A stretch of 64,000 bases of DNA from Glandiceps talaboti (Eukaryota; Hemichordata; Enteropneusta; Spengelidae), in NCBI RefSeq assembly GCF_964340395.1, contig NC_135557.1, positions 21,917,225-21,981,224 on the forward strand, given 5' to 3'. A program made the position numbers and the translations under genes. Below are positions 54,901 to 64,000 of the stretch, in pieces. The stretch's first letter is position 1. Every line of letters begins with the position of its first letter. The notes below the pieces were generated by a model. That model made no database searches. It had not been told where the DNA came from and saw only the letters and a list, made by a program, of their open reading frames with translations.

Positions 54901-57900
54901 CCTTTTGATAAAGTGTTCATAATAACTAGTATAATTTAATAGAGAAGTAATATGAAAAATGACTAAAAATCAATATCCATAAAAATATATATGTCAAAAC
55001 ATAATTCATGCACATTACAATTGTACATACATAAACGTGGGTGTACATACGTACATAGGTACAGACAGACAAACACACACACATACATACACTGTACATA
55101 GTAGAGGACCACCCATACACCCACTCACTTACCCACACACACCAACACACAAGTCACACACACACATACACACACACACACATGTACACATGTATAAAAA
55201 CAAAAGTCACAGTGTCACTCCCACCCCCACCCCCACCCTACACACACACACACACTAAAACATTATAATTCTGACCTTTGTAGCTGAGTACACATTAAGT
55301 AATGGTGTTGGAGTCTTGCCTGATCCTGATGCTACGTTGATAACCAACCCTTTCTTTCTGCAATATAAAAAAATGATAAATTATTTTAATAGTTAATTAA
55401 TCTGATTTTGTCAATTGCTTACATTGTTTATCAAACCCTACTTTTCACTTATCCTTAAAATGAACTGATTCTAGGCTTAAATTTACCAAGAGAATATCAG
55501 AAATTACATGATAAATTGGGGCTATGTGAACCTCAGAAAGGTCAAAATGTATCATTACTATCATCTTTCGTGGCACAAGCTGAGTTTATAAACCTTTTAC
55601 TCAAGTTAAAATAACCTTGATTAAACTAAAAGTCAATCCATTCCTTTCTATGACATTAGACATTTACACTTGTCTTTATAGAGTATTTGATTTCCTGGAT
55701 TCCTCTACATTTTTTGATATGTATACCAAATTACGTCATGATCTCATCATATCTTATATTTGCTATATTTTAATACGCAGGTATGGGTTCAGTCAATGGC
55801 AAGTGATAGTATATGTATATACTTCAGTAAATATAACCATGAGTGATTTTTAAATACACAGCATAAATCTCATCAAAGAATGTATAAACTCACTAAGAGT
55901 CTGCCCCAAATTAATAAATAATACAGGCAACAGGTGTCACTCCTGTCCTTCTTTCCTAAACAATTAGCTCGTTTAATGTGCTGGTGTGTTGACATTGGTA
56001 GCTTAGTTGTAATGTGACATTCCTAGCCCCCAAAACAAATGCATGATCAAGTTTGTAAGTACAATTTTAAAAAGAGTACCCTTGAATAAATGAAGTCATT
56101 ATGTAAATGTACACCCAATAACCTGATTTCAGCCATGATGTTATTCAAATGAAGTCATTATGTAAATGAACCCACAGCAGAGATGAACATAGGAGTTGAC
56201 ATATGAAGCATGTGAAGTGTGTATGCGATAATTTACATATAATTTGAATATACAAATGTTTGATAACAACTTTAGGGGGTGTGGTTTACTGAAGCAGTTT
56301 TAACTGTTCTCAACACAAGCTAGCTGTTTTCGAGGGCTAGTAGGTATGGTGACAGCTACCAATGTAAAAACAACAGTGCAATAAGCAGACAACTAAATAA
56401 TCAAACTGAACCTTACAGAAAGCTACATGTTATCATGATGGCTTGGCACTCTTTGTTACTTTGCTCTTGGACAACATGTCAAATTTACAAATCGATATCA
56501 ATCTGTTGCCATGGTAACTTACCTTTGAGCCATTTGTGGGAGAAGAATTCTTGTCATCATTGTCACAGCTAGGACATTTACATTTATAATATCACTGACG
56601 AACTGTTGATTAAAGAGAGTAATTATTTTTTCAATTTTATTTTTCATTTTTTTCTAAATTTAAAATGTTCGAATTTCAAAAGAAAAGAAAAATTCTACAT
56701 TATCAAACATTTATATTTATCAAGTATTATTAGATAGGATTACCTTACCTTATCAACATTTGGAATATCAATGAAATATTCAGGATACGGCATGGCCATT
56801 CCAACATTGTTAACAAGAACACCAATTTGTAGTCCTTCCAATGTCTTGGTAATGACATCATAGATTTCTGCTCCACCAGTAAAGTCTACAACGACAATCT
56901 TTGTCTTCACACTGTACTTTGTTTCTTTAAGAATAAAAAGTTGACACATCAATAGATAGGGAACTTGCAATCCAGACTGAGCATGCTCAGACGCAAAGGA
57001 CTATGGGATTCATCTGAGGTTATCGTAATACCTAATCTGGAGTAGTCTGTAAGGTACGCCATGACGGGGCGCCCTCAAACATCAGCCAACCCCTAATGTG
57101 TGAGAGGAGGCCGGTGAGGGCAAAACGTCACAACGTATCTTACAGTCTAAATCTGGAGCTACTGATAAAATAAACCTCCCACAATGGTCAGGGTAACTAT
57201 GAATTGATTAGTTGTGGTTACAAACAACATTGTTTATAATGTTCACCGATGAGTATTTACTATCACATTTCCCACGATGCAACATTCAACATGGCGGGTT
57301 TGCAAGTTCCCTATTGGCAATCTTGGATGAGAAATGGGAAATGATTTTTTGACTGTTTGTTAATAATTTGAGACAAGTTTACTACATTTTCCTACTTGAA
57401 GAAGGAATGTGAAATAATGTCACATACCATGGAGGTATAAGGGGAAAACCTATCTACATTGTGAAGATAATGAGGCGATTTTATACAGAATATATTCCGT
57501 GCATGATTATATTTTTATAGCTAAAAAGTTGGGTGTTAAAGTTATACTTATAAACAGTTATTTATAATTATGTCTAATTGATATATAGACTAAATCAATA
57601 CAACAATCTTCAGTTCTTTCGTCACTTACCAGTTTCTATGGCAACCTTCTGTAGTTCATCTTTAAATCATCACAATAAGATTTATTTGGTCTATTCTTCA
57701 CTTACCTATTTCCTTGGCAACATTCTCTAGTTTGTCTCTAGATCGACTCAATAAGACAATATTTAGTCCTCTCTTAGCTAATTCTTCTGCATAGGCCTTA
57801 CCAATACCATCTGTGCTACCTGTAACAGCTAAAGGTCAAAGGTCAAACCAGGTTAAATTCAACTTCTGAGAGCAGTCTTATATACATCATCATGATCAGA

Positions 57901-58306
57901 CATTGCAGAGGAGAATTGTTTTTGAAATCTGACATTAATGACAAGGTTTAGCAAAATAAATGCGTGTACAATCCTCTAATTTGGTTCATTTCTCCCTGTT
58001 CAACAGCTGAACTTTTTCCTGCCTGTGTCACTGTGTGTGTCATATATATGTTATGTTACTTATATTTTCAAATTCAAAAGTACACATATATATATACTGA
58101 TAAAGTATGAGAATGAACTAACCTGCCCATGGTCCGAATGTCTTGATATCAGCATGTAATCTTAACACTGGACTCAAATAAAATACTTTGACTATATGAA
58201 TCAAAGTCCATAGTATTCGTATACATACATAGGTAACAGTAACCAACCCAACTAACTTTAACACTGGTTGAACACTTCCGAAAATACCAGTAATATCAAA
58301 CTGCAT
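51986..58306 (-). CDS. very-long-chain 3-oxoacyl-CoA reductase, HSD17B12 family, copy b
   Basis: Same predicted reaction as copy a. Minus-strand exons: 58306-58123, 57828-57706, 56924-56749, 56602-56523, 55357-55276, 54627-54562, 54170-54024 and 52096-51986. Each exon has the same length as in copy a, giving 322 residues. Exon 1 and exon 2 products are nearly or fully identical to copy a, whereas exons 5 and 8 differ strongly ([19 protein letters not shown] against [19 protein letters not shown]). The SDR set is intact ([12 protein letters not shown], Ser, YSATK), and the C-terminus KKHQ keeps the KKXX ER signal. An in-frame ATG three codons upstream (58315) could also start translation. Copy a lacks it, so 58306 is preferred. 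Intron contents: a LINE, MITEs, a microsatellite and one decayed copy of exon 2. Confidence 0.93.
52317..52535 (-). repeat. dispersed repeat, copy 2
   Basis: Reverse-oriented relative of 7735-7925, sharing CCAATAACACAGAAACCATG-like and ATCTGATGA blocks. Lies in HSD17B12b intron 7. Confidence 0.65.
52642..52885. mobile_element. MITE family G (GGGAACTTGCAA ends), empty copy
   Basis: Ends GGGAACTTACAAACC and GGATTGCAAGTTCCC are inverted repeats. The interior is the reverse complement of the element at 56959-57310, without the 107-bp insertion found there. Confidence 0.75.
53068..53482 (+). mobile_element. 5'-truncated LINE with 13-bp target duplication
   Basis: Encodes a LINE C-terminus ([20 protein letters not shown], then [10 protein letters not shown], ending near 53284), a 3' UTR with GGGCCGTGGCCC and an (ATT)n tail. 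The direct repeat ACCAGTTCAAAGT at 53055-53067 and 53483-53495 marks the insertion. In HSD17B12b intron 7, antisense to the gene. Confidence 0.85.
53930..54023 (-). repeat. approx. 37-bp repeat starting at the exon 7 donor, HSD17B12b
   Basis: About two and a half copies with CCATGGTTACATCTCACACT and GGCATACAAGTCAGT on the minus strand. The first copy begins at the donor GTGAGTATATCC. Related to the array at the same position in copy a. Confidence 0.75.
55064..55257. repeat. degenerate (CA)n region, HSD17B12b intron 5
   Basis: CACA-rich and CCCACC-rich simple sequence. Confidence 0.7.
56959..57310. mobile_element. MITE family G, copy carrying a nested MITE
   Basis: Ends GGGAACTTGCAATCC and GGTTTGCAAGTTCCC, flanked by TA on both sides. 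The interior matches 52642-52885 in inverse orientation except for the insertion at 57043-57149. In HSD17B12b intron 2. Confidence 0.8.
57043..57149. mobile_element. 107-bp MITE nested in MITE family G
   Basis: Terminal inverted repeats TAGTCTGTAAGGTACG and CGTATCTTACAGTCTA (two mismatches). The direct 9-bp repeat AATCTGGAG lies at 57034-57042 and 57150-57158. The sister copy at 52642-52885 has a single uninterrupted version, so it shows the empty site. A 9-bp duplication suggests a Mutator-like source. Confidence 0.85.
57628..57690 (-). repeat. decayed copy of exon 2 3' end plus donor, HSD17B12b
   Basis: Same sequence as 42112-42172 in copy a (including ACCAGTTTC(C/T)ATGGCAACC), placed identically relative to exon 2. 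Confidence 0.75.
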
Positions 58307-58526
58307 TTCAAACAAGTAAGTTACAATAAATAAATGCTGTGGGGTATATCACGGGTCTTCAGTTTGAAGAATCAGACGTAACTGCGAGCGAAAAGAGTTT
58401 AAGTTGCAGGTCGACAGACTTTGGACTGTGGTGGACGGGCGCCGGGCGAGCAACGTGTGATTCGTGTCTGTCGGCAGCCTGTTGTTTGAGGGCGCTGGTC
58501 ACACTCGTCAGCATTCCGCTGCAATC
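58307..58526. promoter_or_regulatory. 220-bp bidirectional promoter, HSD17B12b / LIPE
   Basis: Start codons of two divergent lipid genes lie 220 bp apart. The sequence right of 58420 is relatively GC-rich (GGACGGGCGCCGGGCGAGC) and must hold both 5' UTRs and the core promoters. No TATA box is obvious. Confidence 0.6.
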
Positions 58527-61500
58527 ATGGCTGCCACTGAGAACAACACGGAGCAAACGGCAACAAAAAACACCACCGATTCTATCGCAGCCGAGTTTAA
58601 AACTCTTCGATCATTATGCATCGACAACATCGAATACTTCCAACGAAGCAAGAGCCAGTACAAGAATCGCTACTTTACGGCATTTTGTGTCATCATGCAA
58701 ACGGCGGACGCTATGGAACCATTGATGGAGGGGTTTCAACGTATTGTTCACCATTTCGATTTTGACGAAGAAACACCCGGAAATGGCTACCGTAGTTTGC
58801 TCAGCGTCGTTAGAAAATGTATAAAAAAGATCGTCGAAAACTCGAAATACATCAAAGATTATCGTAGTGGCTTGATGTTCAGAGGTGGTACGTATTGTAC
58901 GGAAATCGAAAATTATTCCAACGTGTTCGGTCAATTGAAATTGTTGCTCGGCCAAGCACAGCGATTATTAGGCGGTTCAAAACCTGGCGAACTCTTTCCA
59001 GATGAAAATTTATTTCCATTGATGGACGGACTACTGGTTGAGGCTGAAGCACTGTACAGGGAATGCTTTTATGGAAGAGCTCTGGGTTTCCAGGTAAGCA
59101 AACACCTTGGTTTTACACTTTATCGTGAAGCCATCACAACCTGTTGTGAAAGCAAACATAATAATGTCTTCTTAATTGTAATGTCGCATCACTGCCATAA
59201 ATTTATCAAATATATTCGACATTAGCCTACAGTAGAACTAAAGATACCTGATAAATACGTCTGTCATGTAATGATGTACAGGAGAAATAGCATGGATATA
59301 TTATTACTGGAAGTACATCGTATAGTTTTGTTTACTGTGTTACACACCTCGCTATGCTAGTAGTGGGCGTCACATGTCTACTAAAAGTCCTACTTGTGAG
59401 GCAGCCATACCAATGTTTACAAGTAAGATCTGATTACCATATTAGTTATTACAGAAGCTTCATGATTTAGGACTGGACTGTGTTTACTTTGTGATATCTT
59501 GAAATCTTATCACAATCAGTCAATTGTTTTACCACTGTGCACTTTTTTTTCATCAAATAACCTGGACTAAATATATTCACAACAATTGATATTACATCTG
59601 TTAATGAGACTCAATAGTTTGGTTTTAGAAACATCTTAGTAGAATATAAACTTTTTTCAATAGCAGATTTACAGAATTGATTTACAGGGCTCGAAATTAA
59701 CAGTAGTCCCATGCCCACAGACTACCAATTCTTGTCATGGGACTAGCTCACTCAGGCTACCATTGATTATGTGATGAGGATGGAAGATGTACGGACATGA
59801 AAGTATTTTAATAATACATATATTTCCAATAGAGGTCTGTTTTCAGTTCAGGAATATCGGACTACAGGTCAAAACCCTTGGGCTACCATTTTCTGAAACT
59901 GGTAGCCCACTGGCACTAGGACTACCAAAGAAAACAGTTAATTTCGAGCCCTGATATAGGAGTTTGACAGAACCCCATGATGTGTGAATGCAAGTGTGGC
60001 ATACTGTGGGTATTCATGATGAGTGTTTCCTGCATTCTCTGTGGCTGCACCTTCAAAAGCTCAGTGAGTTGAAGTGAAACAAAAAACACAATAAGCAGGA
60101 GTACAGATACCAGCACACACCCACACCAGCACTGAAATGACACGGGGTCCTGTTATCACAATACATTATAATTATCTTGATCAGCAACATATTTCCATAA
60201 AAGTTAACATACTCTAGTGCTGCAGTGTGATTTTAATACTAATAGTGTGCAAGGCATGGACTCATTTACATATCATTTGCATATTCATATGCAATAATGT
60301 TTTTTGGTACTGCAGTGTAAATCATTAAAATACGAGTACTGAGTAGTACAGTTGTTCTCAGCTCAAATAATAATGTGAAACATATGCAATAAAACATAGT
60401 ACTTACAGAACAACAACATTATTGTGAAAGAGTAAAAAACCTAAAGTTGATATTAAAAACATGTCTTAAAACAACTAATTGAATCTCCCATTCCATTGTA
60501 CTATTATCAATGACATTCCCTTTCTTTATGGGAGTACAGCGGCTTGTTGAATACACTGTTTTTTCTTTATGGCTACAAATGACGTATTTGTCATTGTATT
60601 CAAACTAGTAGGAAGGACAATAAGTTCCATTGAGAAGGAGTCTGTGAGGTAATTTACAAAACAGTGCCAACACCTGATGTGTTGTGTCCCATGACTATAC
60701 ATTTTGTACATGTGTCAACTGATACTAACTAGATGATAGACCACTAGAGTGACTCATACAAATAATATGTGTATACTAGAATGAGTACTGTCCAATGTGT
60801 GTGTGTGTGGGGGGGGGGGGCCTTAATATGGGGTCCACTCTACATTATTCTATTATATGGTCAAATGGACCTTTACCAAATCATAACTGCCATTAATTGC
60901 CACCAAAATACTGCATTTTATCATCCACCACTTCCCCAATATGGGGTCCACTCTACATTATTCTGTTGTATGGTCAACTGGACCTTTACCAAATCATAAC
61001 TGCCATTAATTGCCACCAAAATACTGCATTTTATCATCCACCACTTCCCCAATATGGGACTAATATATTTTGGTCTAAAATTCAAAATGGGTCTAAAATG
61101 GGGTTTGGGGTTGACAGTATTGGCCGCACATCCCTACTAGAGCTGACCATGATTTAGCCATTGGTACATGTAAGTCACTGTACCATCTCCTTAGAATTTA
61201 ATTCTGTAACAGTTGATTATATATACATTATGTATACATGTAATGTTTTATAGTTGATGGGATTAATATTGATTAGGATTAATAAATGATTGTCTCACCT
61301 TTTATAAAATTGAGTATTTGATCTTCAAATGGATTAATTATTATTATATTATCTGTAGGATTAATAACTAATCTATTATTTCATCTTGTACATTATGTAG
61401 TCAATTTAAAATTAATCATGTTATAGTTTTGATAGTACTATGACTTGATAGATTAATATGATGTATAGTCATACTGTAGGAATAATCAGTCCAGTTATAT

Positions 61501-64000
61501 TAGAATTATTTCATTTTTTAATTTATGGATTAATTACTAATTATTTCATTTTTTAATGTATGGATTAATTACTAATTATTTCATGTTTTAATGTATGGAT
61601 TAATTACTAATTATTTCATTTTTTAATGTATGGATTAATTACTAATTATTTCATTTTTTAATGTATAGATTAATTGCTAATTATTTCATTTTTTAATGTA
61701 TGGATTAATTACTAATTATTTCATTTTTTAATGTATGGATTAATTACTAATTATTTCATTTTTTAATGTATGGATTAATTACTAATTATTTCATTTTTTA
61801 ATGTATGGATTAATTACTAATTATTTCATGTTTTAATGTATGGATTAATTACTAATTATTTCATTTTTTAATGTATGGATTAATTACTAATTATTTCATT
61901 TTTTAATGTATGGATTAATTACTAATTATTTCATTTTTTAATGTATGGATTAATTACTAATTATTTCATTGTTTTTTTCAGTACCATGAGTCAATGCAGC
62001 AGTCACTGTCTGTTATATCCGTTGCCATGGCATCATTTTCTGAAGGCTTCAACAAACATGAAGGTGGCTGGGCTAGATTTGCTTCTTCCTTGGTCAACAG
62101 GTATGTTGTATAAGTACAGTTTGATGCTACCCTCCTTTCTCTACCCTCCTCAAATCAAGGATTTACCCCACTCCTTGGTTAAAAGAGATTTAGTGTGGAA
62201 ACAGATACAATCCCTGCCACCCTTATTCTAATACTACCCAAATCAGTGATTTGCCCAAACATTGGTCAACATTGAAACAGCTCTCAAACCAATCTATGCT
62301 ATCCTCCTCTCTACCCTCCTAAATCAGTGATTTACCCCAGCATTGGTCAACACCTTGAGGGTGTGCATTGAGACATAATTTGCCCCATCCTTGTAATTGG
62401 TCAACAGGGATGAAATGTCTGCAAAGAGCTACAACCCTTCTATATTATCCTCCCCTTTACCCCAAAATAACCCTTCTCTGCCACCCTCCCTCCCAATCAC
62501 CCCATCCTCCAATCCCTACATTACATCATCTACCCTGTGAACAGTCTTATTTCTAGAGATAGTGATACATGTGTATCACCTCTCTCCATGTCAACCTATC
62601 CGACACCATACTTTGGCATTGGTTAACAATTACTATGTCATCCCTCCCCTTTACCCCAAACTATAACCCACTCTGCCAACCACCCATCCACCCACCCTCC
62701 CTCCAATTCCTCCATTTTATGGTTTGCCCCAATTCAATGTCAACAACTATATGCCATCTTCCACCACCTCTCCCCCCTCAGCCTCCCTTCCATCTTACCA
62801 GACACCATATCTTGCATTGTTTAACAAATATTCATATACAAACTGTTTTTTCCAACATTTCTTTCCTTTTCTTGATTTGTATTAGTGGCAAGTACATGAT
62901 GGATCCTATACTGAGAGCTGAACAGATCGTCAAGGTTACACGTAATGCTGATATCAAATTCTGCAAAGCATTCTGGTCTATCAGTGAGGGTGATGTCATG
63001 CAGGTAAGTAATACAATTCTTCGCCCCATCCTTAGGTGACAGGATGTACATGTGGGAAAACTGCTGCAATCCCTTTATGCCAACCATCATTTGATTTTGT
63101 CTATAGCTTTTGTCTTTTTTCCGAAACTCGTTGACAATCGTAGTGATACTGTGTCATTCTTACGATTGTGAGTTTTTTAAAGATGGATATATTTTAGTTA
63201 TTTCCTTTTCAGTACTAAAACAACTTGAATCATTGATTAGTTTTGCACAATGAGTAGACTTTTCGAAGACATTTGAATTAAATTGAATGAAAAAATGTAA
63301 ATACTGTATTGTAAAGAATAAAAAAAACCATACTTGAAGCAAGGACATGTATGTTACTTTTTTTTTCTTTTTTTTTTCGTCTCCTCTCGATTTGTCTCAT
63401 TTTAATATTTCCTGTTACGCGTCTATGAACACTTTCTGGATATAAGGCGCTCTATAAGTGCTTATTTTATTATTATTATTATTACCAGTAGAACATCAAC
63501 ATTTAATTACACCCAGTCTCTAGATTTTATTTGACTTTGCATTTGTGAAGCACCTCTGAACAATAACATTTTGGATTTTGACACTATTAAAATTTTTTAC
63601 TGATTATCTTCATTTTTATAAGGCAAGATCCTTATTTTTGCTTCCAACAATAAAAAAGTATATTCCTATTTGAAATGTTGATATTTTTATTTTCTAAGTG
63701 ATTCCTGTAACTTACAAAGTTGATGTGTTTATAAAGACAATTTCTAAGTTCACTTCTTATCAATCTATAGAAGATTAATTATTGATGTGTGATTTCTTTC
63801 ATAGGCTATCCCTAACTTCATGTGTCCTGCTCTACAAGTTAACAGACTGATCCAAATCCAACCACATTGTTTTGAGATCAGTACAGCTGATGGTCAAGAT
63901 ACCAGAACTATAACACCCCCATGTGCACACACTGGACCAGGACCAGCATTTATTAGATTGATGTCAGCTGAACAGAGAGAAGGCGCAGTGAGTATTGCAA
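58527..64000 (+). CDS. LIPE: hormone-sensitive lipase, N-terminal part (gene runs past the window)
   Basis: Hydrolyses stored acylglycerols and cholesteryl esters; cytosolic and at lipid droplets in other animals. Exons seen: 58527-59093, 61982-62100, 62886-63003 and 63805-63987, in frame and ending with a GTGAGT donor. They encode about 329 residues of the HSL N-terminal domain: FDFDEETPGNGYRSLLSVVR, CFYGRALGFQ, FCKAFWSISE and PPCAHTGPGPAFIRL are close to vertebrate HSL. The first ATG after an in-frame TGA (58458) is 58527. The alpha/beta-hydrolase domain with the GxSxG nucleophile is beyond position 64000. Intron 1 (2.9 kb) holds a hAT-like MITE, a 113-bp tandem repeat and a 35-bp minisatellite ending at the exon 2 acceptor; the intron after exon 2 holds repeats that echo the exon 2 end. 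Confidence 0.93.
59685..59953. mobile_element. hAT-like MITE, copy 3 (best preserved)
   Basis: Perfect 17-bp terminal inverted repeats CAGGGCTCGAAATTAAC and GTTAATTTCGAGCCCTG. The interior matches copies at 15371 and 16344 (TTTCCAATAGAGG, TCTGTTTTCAGTTCAGGAAT). In LIPE intron 1. Confidence 0.9.
60824..61058. repeat. approx. 113-bp tandem repeat, 2 copies, LIPE intron 1
   Basis: Units share AATATGGGGTCCACTCTACA, GGACCTTTACCAAATCATAA and CCACCACTTCCCC. A G12 run precedes it near 60808. Confidence 0.85.
61494..61980 (+). repeat. 35-bp minisatellite ending at the LIPE exon 2 acceptor
   Basis: About 13 units of GTATGGATTAATTACTAATT plus ATTTCATTTTTTAAT. Each unit contains a branch-point-like TACTAAT followed by a T-rich tract. 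The last unit changes to CATTGTTTTTTTCAG and is itself the 3' splice site of exon 2. Confidence 0.9.
62101..62420. repeat. degenerate repeats with exon 2 end motif, LIPE intron 2
   Basis: TTGGTCAACA, the last bases of exon 2, recurs near 62262, 62344 and 62397 together with CTACCCTCC(T)CAAATCA and GATTTACCCCA blocks. Confidence 0.5.
63360..63485 (+). mobile_element. LINE-type 3' tail
   Basis: GGCGCTCTATAAGTGC followed by (ATT)n is typical of LINE/SINE 3' ends. The 5' limit is not visible; sequence from about 63100 may belong to it. In LIPE intron 3. Confidence 0.5.

Noticed and set aside
58464-58526. N-terminal extension of LIPE from an upstream non-ATG codon
   Set aside because: There is no ATG in this stretch; the first in-frame ATG after the upstream stop is 58527.

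Overview
This is eukaryotic (animal) nuclear DNA: AT-rich, full of microsatellites and minisatellites, with genes split into short exons joined by GT-AG introns. Nine gene models can be followed exon by exon, and every junction I used keeps the reading frame. In order they are: a creatinase with a mitochondrial-type leader (+, 1914-6376); a CCDC15-like coiled-coil protein (-, 11519-17867); a secreted or ER cyclophilin (+, 19425-21885); the splicing factor U2AF1 (-, 24871-30651); the gamma-secretase subunit PEN-2 (+, 32243-33787); a 3-ketoacyl-CoA reductase of the HSD17B12 family (-, 36861-43217); a TIR-NHL fusion protein (+, 45979-49861); a second HSD17B12 copy with the same exon layout (-, 51986-58306); and the N-terminal exons of hormone-sensitive lipase (+, 58527 to beyond the window). 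A possible extra first exon lies at 8007-8120.

The host looks like a marine invertebrate, most likely a deuterostome such as a lancelet or hemichordate. The reasons are an intron-containing animal creatinase, a lineage-type TIR gene, and minisatellites that abut splice sites, which I recall being described in amphioxus. This placement is inference only; the sequence does not name the species.

Layout: genes alternate in strand, giving divergent pairs (CCDC15/cyclophilin, U2AF1/PEN-2, HSD17B12a/TIR-NHL, HSD17B12b/LIPE). The two tightest are U2AF1/PEN-2 and HSD17B12b/LIPE, where only 220 bp separates the start codons. The HSD17B12 copies flank the TIR-NHL gene. Their 5' exons and one intron are nearly identical while the 3' exons have diverged, which suggests gene conversion.

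Introns and spacers hold many mobile elements that can be delimited by eye. There are three 5'-truncated LINEs with target-site duplications of 11, 8 and 13 bp; a hAT-like MITE family in three copies plus a second hAT-like MITE; a long-inverted-repeat MITE inside U2AF1 with a 9-10 bp duplication; a 350-bp foldback family; a MITE with another 107-bp MITE nested in it; and a tRNA-derived SINE. Two hammerhead-ribozyme motifs sit beside an (AT)n tract in the last intron of the TIR-NHL gene. Several tandem arrays begin or end exactly at splice sites.
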